Assembly: GCF_013177295.1 (NCBI RefSeq)
Contig: NZ_CP053642.1
Span: forward strand, 310,001-374,000
Direction: 5' to 3'
Length of the DNA stretch: 64,000 nucleotides
Source: Actinomyces marmotae
GTDB lineage: Bacteria > Actinomycetota > Actinomycetes > Actinomycetales > Actinomycetaceae
Shown here piece by piece: positions 52,306-60,841 of this stretch; the stretch's first letter is position 1, and each line of letters opens with the position of its first letter. A model generated the notes under the pieces. The model did not search any database, had not been told where the DNA came from, and saw nothing but the letters and a program-made list of their open reading frames with translations. Position numbers and translations under genes: made by a program.

Positions 52306-52617
52306 TCACTTCGCGGCGTCAGTCGCCTTGCCGTCGCTCATCTTGTCGCCCTTGCCGTCGGACATCTTGTCGCCCTTGCCGTCGGACATCTTGTCGCCCT
52401 TGCCGTCGGACATCTTGTCGCCCTTGCCGTCGGACATCTTGTCGCCCTTACCGTCGGACATCTTGTCGCCCTTACCGTCGGACATCTTGCCGGCGGTGGA
52501 GGTCGCGGCGGGCTTGGTGTCCTTCGAGTCGCTGGACGAGCCGCAGGCGGCCAGGCCCACCGCGGAAATGGCGATGAGGCCAGCAGCAAGAGCGGTGCGA
52601 GCGGTGCGAATACGCAT
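52306..52617 (-). CDS. Lipoprotein with seven Met-Ser-Asp-Gly repeats
   Basis: The protein has 103 residues. The signal RTALAAGLIAISAVGLAAC is followed by a short Ser/Asp/Lys linker. KMSDGK then occurs seven times, with period eight residues (unit GDKMSDGK), before a short end. The repeat is perfect in protein and nearly perfect in DNA, so copy number may vary. It recalls the loosely defined MxKDx-type repeat lipoproteins. No fold or function is known. The gene is divergent from dipZ and has a SigK-like promoter (CGATCC-N16-CGAACG). The ribosome binding site is GAGGAGAA. It may be an exported redox or metal buffer (inference). Confidence 0.85.
   Translation of the reverse strand: MRIRTARTALAAGLIAISAVGLAACGSSSDSKDTKPAATSTAGKMSDGKGDKMSDGKGDKMSDGKGDKMSDGKGDKMSDGKGDKMSDGKGDKMSDGKATDAAK
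52327..52491. repeat. 24-bp tandem repeat inside the lipoprotein gene
   Basis: Six full 24-base units and one partial unit encode GDKMSDGK on the reverse strand. Four units are identical, and the others differ by one to three bases. In-frame expansion or loss of units is expected. Confidence 0.93.
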
Positions 52618-52677
52618 GGGAGTTCTCCTCTACGAAGGTTCTAGGTCAGGCCTGCCTCGTGGCGAGCCATCACCCCT

Positions 52678-52705
52678 CGTTCGGGGCAGGGGCCCAGCCG
52701 GATCG
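52678..52705 (-). promoter_or_regulatory. SigK-type promoter of the repeat lipoprotein
   Basis: On the reverse strand CGATCC (52705-52700) and CGAACG (52683-52678) are separated by exactly 16 bases. This is close to the SigK pattern described in mycobacteria (CCATCC, 16-17 bases, CGAAGT) and parallel to the dipZ promoter. The start codon lies 60 bases further on. Confidence 0.55.
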
Positions 52706-52752
52706 GATCAATCAATGTGACGCTCGCCATGCATCGTCCATCGTCGTTCCAC

Positions 52753-52780
52753 CCATCCACTGACCGCCCGGCGCCGAACA
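52753..52780 (+). promoter_or_regulatory. SigK-type promoter of dipZ
   Basis: CCATCC (52753-52758), 16 bases, then CGAACA (52775-52780). The -35 element is identical to the reported mycobacterial SigK consensus and the -10 shares CGAA. The dipZ start codon is 40 bases downstream, after a TAGGAG ribosome binding site. Confidence 0.65.
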
Positions 52781-52819
52781 AGGGGTGAATCAATCACACA
52801 GACACGCTTAGGAGCCCAG

Positions 52820-54514
52820 ATGCTCATCAGTCTTGTCCTCATTGGCTTCTTCGGAGGCCTTATCACGGGCATATCGCCGTGCATCCTGCCGGTCCTGCCC
52901 GTCATCCTCCTATCCGGCGGCGCCCAGGGCGCCAAGGGTGAGGGCGGGAAGACGCCCTCGCGCCTGCACCCCTACCTCGTCGTCGGCGGCCTCGTCCTGA
53001 GCTTCACCACCTTCACCCTCATCGGCTCCACACTGCTCAACCTGCTGGGCCTCCCGCAGGACACGCTCCGCTGGGCCGGCGTGGTGCTCCTCGCCCTCAT
53101 CGGCGTGGCCATGATCATCCCGAAGGTCATGGAGATCATCGAGCGCCCCTTCGCGCGCTTCCAGAGCCTGGGAGGCGGCAAGCGCCCCACGAACGGATTC
53201 CTTCTCGGGCTCGTCCTGGGAACCGCCTACGTGCCCTGCGCCGGGCCCGTGCTCGCCGCCGTCTCCGTGGCGGGCTCCACCGGCAAGATCGGCGCCGACA
53301 CGGTCGCCCTCGCCGTCTCCTTCGGCCTGGGAACCGCCGTCCCCCTGCTGTTCTTCGCCCTGGCCGGCCGCGGCATCACCGAGCGCCTCAAGGCCTTCCG
53401 CACGCGCCAGAAGGGCGTGCGCATCGCCGCCGGCGCCATGATGATCTTCCTGGCCGTCGCCCTGGTGACCGACCTGCCCGCCGCCGTTCAGCGCTCCCTG
53501 CCGGACTACACCGCCTCCCTCCAGGCCAAGACGGATCAGGCACTGAGCTCCACCCGTCAGAACTCCGAGGGCCGGGGGGCCTGCGTCGACGGCGCCGACC
53601 ACCTGGAGAACTGCGGCACCGTCCCGGAGCTGACCGGGATCAACGCATGGTTTAACACCCCCGGCGATCAGGCGCTGACCGCAGCCGACCGCGAGGGCAA
53701 GGTCCAGCTCTTGGACTTCTGGGCCTACTCCTGCATCAACTGCCAGCGCTCCATTCCGGGTCTCGAGAGGCTCTACAAGACCTACAAGGACTCCGGTCTG
53801 CAGGTCATCGGCATCCACTCTCCGGAGTACGCCTTCGAGAAGGAGGTTGACAACGTCCGCGCCGGTGCCCAGAAGCTCGGGATCACCTACCCGGTCGCCG
53901 TCGACTCCAGCCTGGCCACCTGGACCGCCTTCGACAACCACTACTGGCCCGCCCACTACCTCGTGGACGCCACCGGGGAGTTGCGCCAGGTGAAGTTCGG
54001 CGAGGGCGGCGAGGCGACCACCGAGAAGCTCGTCCGCGAGTTGCTCAGGCAGGCCAACCCCTCCGCCCAGCTCCCCGAGCCCATCTTCAGTGAAGCGGAC
54101 AACGCCCCCGACGTCTCTGCGGAGCGCAGCCCTGAGACCTACCTCGGCTCCGACCGCGCCCAGTACTTCGCCGGTGGCGTCCTCAAGCCCGGCCCCGGGA
54201 ACTTCACCTTCCCCGCCAAGCAGAGGACGAGCAGCTTCGCCCTCGAAGGAGCCTGGTTCGTCGAGGGCCAGCAGATCCGCCCCGATGGCGCTCCCGGCAA
54301 GCTGCGCCTGTCCTGGAAGGGCAAGAACGTCTACCTCGTGGCCTCCGGAGAGGGCAACATCACCTGGAAGAACGCCGACGGTGAGGAGAAGACGACCCAC
54401 ATCTCCGGAACGCCGAACACCAATGAGCTCGTGAGCATGGACAAGCCCTCGTCGGGGGAGTTGGAGCTCACGGTTGACCCGGGGGTCTCCCTGTACTCCT
54501 TCACCTTCGGGTGA
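52820..54514 (+). CDS. dipZ: DipZ-type CcdA/DsbD-thioredoxin fusion
   Basis: The protein has 564 residues. The N-terminal CcdA-like membrane domain has six helices, with reactive cysteines in [17 protein letters not shown] near 14-30 and [14 protein letters not shown] near 134. The exported TlpA/thioredoxin domain follows ([20 protein letters not shown] near 300, CxxC site). The C-terminal domain of about 130 residues is a beta-rich module seen in mycobacterial DipZ. It should carry electrons from cytoplasmic thioredoxin across the membrane to oxidised exported proteins. In Mycobacterium tuberculosis dipZ belongs to the SigK regulon. Here a sigK/rskA pair directly follows, and the promoter fits SigK. 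Confidence 0.92.
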   Translation: MLISLVLIGFFGGLITGISPCILPVLPVILLSGGAQGAKGEGGKTPSRLHPYLVVGGLVLSFTTFTLIGSTLLNLLGLPQDTLRWAGVVLLALIGVAMIIPKVMEIIERPFARFQSLGGGKRPTNGFLLGLVLGTAYVPCAGPVLAAVSVAGSTGKIGADTVALAVSFGLGTAVPLLFFALAGRGITERLKAFRTRQKGVRIAAGAMMIFLAVALVTDLPAAVQRSLPDYTASLQAKTDQALSSTRQNSEGRGACVDGADHLENCGTVPELTGINAWFNTPGDQALTAADREGKVQLLDFWAYSCINCQRSIPGLERLYKTYKDSGLQVIGIHSPEYAFEKEVDNVRAGAQKLGITYPVAVDSSLATWTAFDNHYWPAHYLVDATGELRQVKFGEGGEATTEKLVRELLRQANPSAQLPEPIFSEADNAPDVSAERSPETYLGSDRAQYFAGGVLKPGPGNFTFPAKQRTSSFALEGAWFVEGQQIRPDGAPGKLRLSWKGKNVYLVASGEGNITWKNADGEEKTTHISGTPNTNELVSMDKPSSGELELTVDPGVSLYSFTFG

Positions 54515-54596
54515 GGCGTGCAGTCCCCGGCTGCGAATGGGAAGAGAGGAGGAGAACGATGAGGAGGCGCCCCACCGGGCCCGTACTATGCGCAGT

Positions 54597-55163
54597 GTGG
54601 AAAAGCAGCGGCGCACTGAGCACGGAGACGAGGCCGACGCTCTCCTGGGACGTGTTGCCCAGGGGGACGAGAATGCCTTCGCCGAGTTGTACGACGCCTG
54701 GGCGGGGCGCCTCCTCGCCCTCATCATCCGCATCGTCATCGACCGGTCCCAGAGCGAGGAAGTCCTCCAAGAGGTCATGCTCGAGGCCTGGCGCCGAGCA
54801 CCCTCCTTCGACCCCTCCCGGGGGACGGGCCGGGCCTGGCTCGTCACCATGGCGCGCCACCGGGCCATCGACAGGGTCCGTTCCTCCCAGGCCGCGAGGG
54901 ACCGCGAGGACGCCTGGCAGGGATACCTGCCCGATAGCGACGTCACCGCGGCAGAGGTGGAGGACCGCATGGAGGCCGGCAGGGTCCGCGATGCCCTCGA
55001 CGCCGTCGGGGAGCCCCACCGCACGACGATCGCCCTGGCCTACTTCACCGGCCTCACCCACACCGAGATCGCCGAGCGGATGGGCGTGCCGCTGGGCACC
55101 GTTAAGAGCCGCATCCGGGACGGGATGGCCAAGATGAGAGCGCACTTAGGAGAGCAACGATGA
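54597..55163 (+). CDS. sigK: ECF RNA polymerase sigma factor, SigK-like
   Basis: The 188 residues form a compact ECF sigma factor. Region 2 is FAELYDAWAGRLLALIIRIV through VLQEVMLEAWRRAPSFDPSR and AWLVTMARHRAIDRVRS. Region 4 is LAYFTGLTHTEIAERMGVPL followed by GTVKSRIRDGMAKMR. Identity as SigK rests on the coupled RskA-type anti-sigma gene and on adjacent dipZ. GTG 54597 lies seven bases after TACTAT, suggesting a leaderless transcript from a housekeeping promoter. ATG 54588, three codons upstream, would overlap that element. The stop overlaps the anti-sigma start (ATGA), keeping the two in balance. Confidence 0.9.
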   Translation: MEKQRRTEHGDEADALLGRVAQGDENAFAELYDAWAGRLLALIIRIVIDRSQSEEVLQEVMLEAWRRAPSFDPSRGTGRAWLVTMARHRAIDRVRSSQAARDREDAWQGYLPDSDVTAAEVEDRMEAGRVRDALDAVGEPHRTTIALAYFTGLTHTEIAERMGVPLGTVKSRIRDGMAKMRAHLGEQR

Positions 55164-56020
55164 GCAGGGAGGGACAGGACATGACCGCGGCAACGCGCAT
55201 CGGCGTTGATGATGAGGAGCTCCGCAAGCTCCTCGACGGCGAGACCGGCGCCCTCCTCGGCGCATCACTGACCCCCGTCGAGCCGTCCGCCGGGATGCGC
55301 GCGGCGCTCCTGGAGCGGATCAAGGGCGTCGAGCAGGACGGGGCGGCCCCGGCCCCCGGCGACCACTCGGAGACGGGACGCGCGGACGCCCCTCGCGGCT
55401 CCGACGACGCCGAGGAGCTCGCCCCCGTCATCCCGCTGCGCCGCCGCCGCGCCTGGCGCTACACGGCCCAGGCGGCGGCCGCCGTCGCGCTTATCGCCGC
55501 GGGCTTCGGCGCCGGGTACGGCAGCGGCTACGGATCGGGCTATGACGGCGGCCATGACACCGCCATGGAGCACGTGACCCCGATGATCGACTACACCCAC
55601 CTCAATCAGGCCCAGGACGTCCGGCGCGTCACTGACACCATGTCCGACGGGCATGTGGCCACGCTGACCTGGAGCGAGGGCATGTCCATGACGGCCCTGT
55701 CGCTCCCGGCGGCGATGTCCGCCTCGACCGGTGGGACCGCTTTGCAGATGTGGCTGGAGGATCCGACCTCGGGCATCACCTCGCTGGGCACCTACGCCCC
55801 CGATAAGGGCACCACCTTCACCTTCCTCCCCATGATGCCGAAGCCCGGGCAGCGCATCCTCATCACGGCAGAACCCGCCGGGGGCTCCGCCCAGCCGACG
55901 ACGCGGCCGCTCGTGGTCCTCGCCGTCGGTGGGCAGGGCGGCGATGGGGGGAGCGGCCAGGGCGCGGGGCCGAGCGGCCCGGCCTCCACGCCGTCGTCAT
56001 CCGCCGCCAGCCACGCCTGA
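55160..56020 (+). CDS. rskA: Anti-sigma-K factor RskA
   Basis: The protein has 286 residues. A cytoplasmic N-terminal segment (residues 1-100) has no zinc-finger HxxxCxxC motif, in line with RskA. One membrane helix follows (AQAAAAVALIAAGFGAGYGS, about 112-131), then an exported RskA C-terminal domain (TGGTALQMWLEDPTSGITSL, FTFLPMMPKPGQRILITAEP). A Gly/Ser/Ala-rich tail ends the chain. RskA holds SigK at the membrane and releases it on redox change or proteolysis. The exported domain is rich in Met (EGMSMTALSLPAAMSAS). ATG 55160 overlaps the sigma factor stop by four bases. Confidence 0.9.
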   Translation: MSREGQDMTAATRIGVDDEELRKLLDGETGALLGASLTPVEPSAGMRAALLERIKGVEQDGAAPAPGDHSETGRADAPRGSDDAEELAPVIPLRRRRAWRYTAQAAAAVALIAAGFGAGYGSGYGSGYDGGHDTAMEHVTPMIDYTHLNQAQDVRRVTDTMSDGHVATLTWSEGMSMTALSLPAAMSASTGGTALQMWLEDPTSGITSLGTYAPDKGTTFTFLPMMPKPGQRILITAEPAGGSAQPTTRPLVVLAVGGQGGDGGSGQGAGPSGPASTPSSSAASHA

Positions 56021-56039
56021 GACGCCTGGCCCGAGCAGT

Positions 56040-56077
56040 GAGCGGCCCCGGTACCGAGTTCGGTACCGGGGCCGCTC
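56040..56077. terminator. Bidirectional terminator between rskA and yagU-like gene
   Basis: A perfect 18-bp stem (56040-56057 with 56060-56077) containing GGTACC twice, between convergent genes. Confidence 0.85.
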
Positions 56078-56096
56078 GCGCGCGAGGAGGAGAGCG

Positions 56097-56672
56097 TCAG
56101 CGGGTGCCCTCGGCCAGGGGCGCCTCGGCGTCGGGCTCGCCCGTGATCCGGTTGCGGATATCGCGGCGCACCACCTCGATGCTCCACAGCCAGACGATGT
56201 GCCCGAAGAACTCCGAGAAGTGCTCGGACCAGGTCTGCGCGCCAGCGACCCAGGGGAAGGGGTTCGGTGCCCATCCCAGCAGTGGCATGACGACGACGTG
56301 CGCGCCCACATACACGAGGATGCCGAAGGCGGCGCCTTGCCAGAGCTTGATGCCGGGGTAGTACTCGGCGAGGACGCAGTAGATGAGCGCGAACACGATC
56401 GCGAAGCCGAAGTGCACGATGAAGGACATGATCGGCGCCGGGTTGTTGTTGAAGGTCACCGTGGCGTGCGAGGCGTCATGGGACATGCCGAACCACTCCA
56501 GCATCGACTGCGGGGGGTTGGTCTCCGAGCGAATGCCCGGGGTGCGGGGCGGGAAGGGGACCTCCCAGCCGAATTTCACGATGGCGGAGAAGAAGCCTCC
56601 GATGAGGCCGACGATGATCGCCGCGCCGATGCGGCGGCGGGCCGGATCCGTCTTGCTAAGCAGTGATGACAT
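56097..56672 (-). CDS. YagU-family (DUF1440) inner membrane protein
   Basis: The 191 residues have four to five membrane helices. Conserved stretches include GGFFSAIVKFGWEVPFPPRT near 25-44 and FGFAIVFALIYCVLAEYYPG, with WQGAAFGILVYVGAHVVVMP near 110-130. E. coli YagU supports acid resistance; here the role is not known. ATG 56672 is preceded by AAGGAGAT. It is transcribed toward rskA and away from menB, whose end lies 37 bases upstream. Confidence 0.85.
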   Translation of the reverse strand: MSSLLSKTDPARRRIGAAIIVGLIGGFFSAIVKFGWEVPFPPRTPGIRSETNPPQSMLEWFGMSHDASHATVTFNNNPAPIMSFIVHFGFAIVFALIYCVLAEYYPGIKLWQGAAFGILVYVGAHVVVMPLLGWAPNPFPWVAGAQTWSEHFSEFFGHIVWLWSIEVVRRDIRNRITGEPDAEAPLAEGTR

Positions 56673-56709
56673 GGGGAGATCTCCTTGGTCGATGTGCCGT
56701 GGAATATAA

Positions 56710-57843
56710 CTAGAAGTAGTAGGGGAAGGGGGACCAGTCCGGCTCGCGGCGCGCTAGGAAGGCATCCCGGCCCTCGACGGCCTCATCGGTCATGTAGGCC
56801 AGGCGCGTGGCCTCCCCCGCGAAGACCTGCTGGCCGGCCAGGCCGTCGTCAGCCAGGTTGAAGGCGTACTTGAGCATGCGGATCGCCTGGGGCGACTTGG
56901 AGGCCACGATGGCGGCGTACTCCAGCGCCCGCTCCTCCAGCTCGGCATGGGGCACCGCCTCATTGACCACGCCCCAGCGCTCGGCGTCGTGGGCGTTGTA
57001 GGGGCGGGCGAGGAAGAAGATCTCCCGGGCGCGCTTGTCCCCGCACTGGCGGGCCAGCAGCGCCGAGCCGTAGCCGGCGTCGAAGGAGCCCACGTTCGCG
57101 TCGGTCTGCTTGAAGCGCGCGTGCTCGATAGAGGCCAGCGACAGGTCGCACACGACGTTGAGCGAGTGCCCGCCGCCGGCGGCCCAGCCGCTCACCGCGG
57201 CGATGACGACCTTGGGCATCATGCGGATGAGCCTCTGGACCTCGAGGATGTGCAGGCGCCCCGCCCGGGCGGTGTCCGCGCGGGCCCGTGCCGCCGCCAC
57301 ATCGTCCTCATGGGAGTAGGCCCCCGACGGCGCCGGGCCCTGCGGGGCCGCGGCGGTGCCGCTGGCGCGGGCAGCGCCGTCATCGGTCTCATAGAGGTAG
57401 CCGTCGCGGCCCCGGATGCGCTGATCCCCGCCCGAGGAGAAGGCCCAGCCGCCGTCGCGCGGGGAGGGGCCGTTGCCGGTGAGGATGACGGCGCCGACGT
57501 CGCCGCTCATGCGCGCGTGGTCGAGCGCCGCGGCGAGTTCGTCGACGGTGCGGGGCCGGAAGGCGTTGCGCACCTCGGGGCGGTTGATCGCCACCCGTAC
57601 CACGGGAAGGTCCCGCAGCCAGGTACCCTCGGCGTCCCGCTCGCAGCCGCGGTGGTAGGTGACGTCGGTGAGCTCGCCCGCGCTGAAGCCCTCTATCTCC
57701 CTCCAGCGCAGGGGGTCGAAGATCTCCGAGACGCGGCGGGGCAGGGGGTGCTCGGAGCCCCTCGCGGTGCTGGCGTGCCCGGGGGCGGGCGCGGACGGCC
57801 TTGGAGGGGTGGATGGGGCTGACGAGGAAGATGCGGAGGTCAT
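56710..57843 (-). CDS. menB: 1,4-dihydroxy-2-naphthoyl-CoA synthase
   Basis: MenB cyclises o-succinylbenzoyl-CoA in menaquinone synthesis. The 377 residues are a crotonase fold with MenB marks: [20 protein letters not shown] and [19 protein letters not shown], the [20 protein letters not shown] oxyanion region, [20 protein letters not shown], and [21 protein letters not shown] at the end. The chain is longer than E. coli MenB because of a Ser/Pro/Ala start of 40 residues and a 45-residue loop near 155. ATG 57843 follows TACCCT by seven bases; ATG 57849 sits too close to it. The gene is divergent from arcA in a 52-base shared promoter region. Confidence 0.95.
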   Translation of the reverse strand: MTSASSSSAPSTPPRPSAPAPGHASTARGSEHPLPRRVSEIFDPLRWREIEGFSAGELTDVTYHRGCERDAEGTWLRDLPVVRVAINRPEVRNAFRPRTVDELAAALDHARMSGDVGAVILTGNGPSPRDGGWAFSSGGDQRIRGRDGYLYETDDGAARASGTAAAPQGPAPSGAYSHEDDVAAARARADTARAGRLHILEVQRLIRMMPKVVIAAVSGWAAGGGHSLNVVCDLSLASIEHARFKQTDANVGSFDAGYGSALLARQCGDKRAREIFFLARPYNAHDAERWGVVNEAVPHAELEERALEYAAIVASKSPQAIRMLKYAFNLADDGLAGQQVFAGEATRLAYMTDEAVEGRDAFLARREPDWSPFPYYF

Positions 57844-57895
57844 GGGCATCAGGGTAGGCGAGAGGCGCTGGGGGGAGCGCCGTTACGCTGGGGCC

Positions 57896-59296
57896 ATGAA
57901 CGAGTCCCAGCCCAGTGCCGCGCCTCGCACGATGCCAGGCGTCGCGTCCGCCAACGCCGTCCGCGCCACCGCAGAGCCCGTGGCGGCGGGCGGCGCCCAC
58001 CATCGCCAGGCCATCCCCGCGACTCAGGGCGGGGGGCGGGTTGACTCTGAGGTCGGCCGGCTGCGCGAGGTCATCGTCCACCGGCCCGGCGCGGAGGTCT
58101 CCCGCCTGACGCCCATCAACGCGAACAGCCTCCTGTTCGACGACGCCCTCGACGTCGAGCTCGCCCAGGCCGAGCACGACGCCCTCACCGCGATCCTGCG
58201 CGGGCACGGCGTCATCGTCCACGACTTCCGCGACCTGCTCGCCGAGTCCCTGGCCGTGCCCGAGGCCCGCGCCCTCGTCCTGGAGCAGGCCGTGGGCCCC
58301 GAGGAGGTGGGACTGTCCACCTCCGAGGTGCTCACCGCCTACCTCGGGGGCCTGCCCGACGCCGAGCTCGCCGAGATCCTCCTGGCGGGCCTCACCCGCG
58401 CTGAGCTGCGCGACCGCCTTGACGCCTCCGATTCCAGGATCTTGTTCGCCACGACCTTCCTGTCGACTCTCGAGGGCCAGTTCGTCATCTCCCCGCTGCC
58501 CAACCACCTGTTCACGCGCGACGCCTCCTCGTGGATGTACGGCGCCTGCCACCTCAACCCGATGGCCCTGGCCCCCCGTCGCCGTGAGACCGCCAACTAC
58601 GAGGCGGTGTACCGCTACCACCCCGCGTTCGCCGACCGGGCCGTGCTCTGGTCCACCCCGCGCCACGCCACGGGCGCCACCGTTGAGGGCGGCGACATCC
58701 AGGTGATGGGCAACCGGACCCTCGTCGTGGGGCTCTCGCACCGCTCCACCGCCGCGGGCGTCGAGCGCCTGGCCTCCCGGCTCTTCGCCGACGGCGCCGC
58801 GGACCGCGTCATCGGTGTCCACATGCCCGATCGCGCCTTCTACACCGAGCTCGATGCCGTCATGCACCTGGACACCCTCATGTCGATGGTCGCCCCGGAC
58901 ACCTACCTGCGCTTCGCGGGCTTCGACGACGTCACCACCGTGGAGATCGAGCCCGGCCCCACCCACGGCTCGGCGACGCCGGGCCTGAAGGTCACGATTC
59001 ACGACGGCGCCGAAATGGACCAGGTCCTGGCCCGGGCGGCAGGCATCGATTCCTTCCGAATCATCAGCCCCGACATGACCGATGAGGCCGAGGCCCTGCG
59101 GGAGCTGGCACGCGATTCCTGCAACGTCGTCGCCCTCGCCCCGAACCTCGTCATCGGCTACGCCCACAACCGGCGCGCCAATGAGGCGTTGCGCGCCGCG
59201 GGCGTCGAGGTGATCGAGACCCCCGGCGTCGAGCTCGTCCGGGGCCGTGGCGGCGGCCATTGCATGACCTGCCCCATCACCCGCGACGCCGTGTGA
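57896..59296 (+). CDS. arcA: Arginine deiminase
   Basis: ArcA converts arginine to citrulline and ammonia. The 466 residues include [20 protein letters not shown] near 52, [20 protein letters not shown] near 200, [20 protein letters not shown] near 262, [20 protein letters not shown] near 315 and [10 protein letters not shown] with the catalytic Cys near the C-terminus. The first 45 residues (Ala/Pro-rich) precede the usual start. No ornithine carbamoyltransferase or carbamate kinase is adjacent, so energy recovery genes must lie elsewhere. ATG 57896 lies six bases after TACGCT (leaderless). Confidence 0.96.
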   Translation: MNESQPSAAPRTMPGVASANAVRATAEPVAAGGAHHRQAIPATQGGGRVDSEVGRLREVIVHRPGAEVSRLTPINANSLLFDDALDVELAQAEHDALTAILRGHGVIVHDFRDLLAESLAVPEARALVLEQAVGPEEVGLSTSEVLTAYLGGLPDAELAEILLAGLTRAELRDRLDASDSRILFATTFLSTLEGQFVISPLPNHLFTRDASSWMYGACHLNPMALAPRRRETANYEAVYRYHPAFADRAVLWSTPRHATGATVEGGDIQVMGNRTLVVGLSHRSTAAGVERLASRLFADGAADRVIGVHMPDRAFYTELDAVMHLDTLMSMVAPDTYLRFAGFDDVTTVEIEPGPTHGSATPGLKVTIHDGAEMDQVLARAAGIDSFRIISPDMTDEAEALRELARDSCNVVALAPNLVIGYAHNRRANEALRAAGVEVIETPGVELVRGRGGGHCMTCPITRDAV

Positions 59297-59321
59297 GCGT
59301 GCTGCGCGCGGCCGCGGGGCG

Positions 59322-60683
59322 TCAGGCAGCGGGCTTAGGGCGGTAGGCCGTCAGGCGCCCCGAGTCGTCGTAGGCGATGAGCTCGCCGCCGTCGGGGGTG
59401 ACGTTCCATGAGGAGAGGTCCCCGATCCTCATCGCCCCCGACTCGGCGCCCGAACCGGGATCGACCAGGTGCAGGTACAGGTCATGATCCCGAACCTCGC
59501 GCACTTCGGCCAACGGCCCGGTTCCCATCATCGTCGTGTAGGTGACCGGCAGCAGCCGGCATTCGGCGCCGTTACCGGTGCCAGTGCGGCTGCGTCGGGT
59601 CAGCGAGTTGATGCCCGGCATGGACAGGGTCGCGTCACCGTGAACGAGTGTGGCGGAGCAGGTGCCGTCTTTCGCCTCCGCGGAGACTTTCATCGTCGAT
59701 GGGGCCCAGGAGGTGTCCGCGTTCTCGATCCAGGCGCGGGCCTGCTCCGCGCTGATCGGCGTGGGGGAGTAGGGGAATGTGCCGTAGTCCTTTGAGTCGT
59801 CCCGGCGAGCGTCTCCGAGGGGGGTGCCGTCGGGGGAGTACAGGGAGACTCGCTCCTCATCCTCGAATTTGTCCGAGATGCCGACGAGCCAGCCATCGGA
59901 CAGGGGCGCTACGAGGGCGGCGCCCGTGATCTGACCCATGGATCGGGTAGATCCGTTCTCGAGGTCCAGGGCGAGCAACTCCGTGGTGACCTTATCGCTC
60001 TTCTGGAGGTTCAGGTCTCCCAACGCCAGGGCGTACCGGTTATTGTTGAGTGCGCTGAGCCCCACCGCGATAGTGCTGTTGGAGGACTCGATCGTCCTTG
60101 TCCAGCGATCGTCGTAGCGGGAGGTCCACAGCGTGCAGGTCAGGCCCTCGCAGGCGATCGCGATGCCGTGAGCGGCGGAGACCGTCGCATCGGCCGGCCA
60201 CGGAGCGCGAACGCGCTCCTGGGTGTCGAGATCGATCAGGTCGCCGCCGTCGACCACCCAGTTCTTCCACACCCCGGGTTCCGGCAGGGCATGGCCGAGG
60301 TCCTGCTCCCAGAGAAGCTCGACCCCTCTCTCGGACTCCTGCAGGACCGTGACGAGGGTGGACTCGCCCCGGATGATGAAGCGCACGAGTTTGGAGCCGG
60401 CCTTTATGACCTTGACCCGGTCCTCCTCATGGGTGCTCGGGGACTCGAGGCCGCCATAACTCCATGCCTCCTCGGTCCCATTGAGCCAATCCGTCGACCA
60501 CGTGTTCCTGGAGGGGGAGATGAGCTCATTGAGGGCTTTCGGCGCCGAGGACCTCAAGACCGCGTAGGCGGCGGCGCCGCTTCCCAGGAGCACGCTGAGC
60601 GCTAGGACGACTGAGACCACGGCGCGAGCCCGGCCTCCCGGGGCAGGTGGGGGACTCGATGAGGGCGGCGGATCAGCGACCAT
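59322..60683 (-). CDS. Membrane-anchored exported protein, unknown (beta-propeller-like)
   Basis: The 453 residues start with a Pro/Ser-rich cytoplasmic stretch and a single membrane helix (RARAVVSVVLALSVLLGSGA, about 19-38). An exported region without further helices follows. It contains several LLALDLENGSTRSM, LYSPDGTPLG and WNVTPDGGELIAYDDSGRL type strands, as in propeller proteins. Four cysteines are present (ACEGLTC, TCSATL, ECRLL). The base composition of 59600-60550 is noticeably less GC-rich than neighbours, possibly foreign. ATG 60683 lies seven bases after CATCCT. No family recognised. Confidence 0.68.
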   Translation of the reverse strand: MVADPPPSSSPPPAPGGRARAVVSVVLALSVLLGSGAAAYAVLRSSAPKALNELISPSRNTWSTDWLNGTEEAWSYGGLESPSTHEEDRVKVIKAGSKLVRFIIRGESTLVTVLQESERGVELLWEQDLGHALPEPGVWKNWVVDGGDLIDLDTQERVRAPWPADATVSAAHGIAIACEGLTCTLWTSRYDDRWTRTIESSNSTIAVGLSALNNNRYALALGDLNLQKSDKVTTELLALDLENGSTRSMGQITGAALVAPLSDGWLVGISDKFEDEERVSLYSPDGTPLGDARRDDSKDYGTFPYSPTPISAEQARAWIENADTSWAPSTMKVSAEAKDGTCSATLVHGDATLSMPGINSLTRRSRTGTGNGAECRLLPVTYTTMMGTGPLAEVREVRDHDLYLHLVDPGSGAESGAMRIGDLSSWNVTPDGGELIAYDDSGRLTAYRPKPAA

Positions 60684-60841
60684 GGGATCGAGGATGCCAC
60701 GGATCCTCGCGGCTCGCACCGGGTTGCCCCCGGGCGCGCTACACAGCCGGGCGCTCCATGACCTGGGACTCCGACCCGGGGCTCCCCATGGCCTGGAGAC
60801 GGCGAGCCCTGGAACCGCGGACCTCTGGCTATCCTGGGGGC

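Noticed and set aside
57896..59296. Complete arginine deiminase pathway
   Set aside because: Only arcA is present; neighbours are menB and an unrelated membrane-anchored protein, with no arcB, arcC or arcD.
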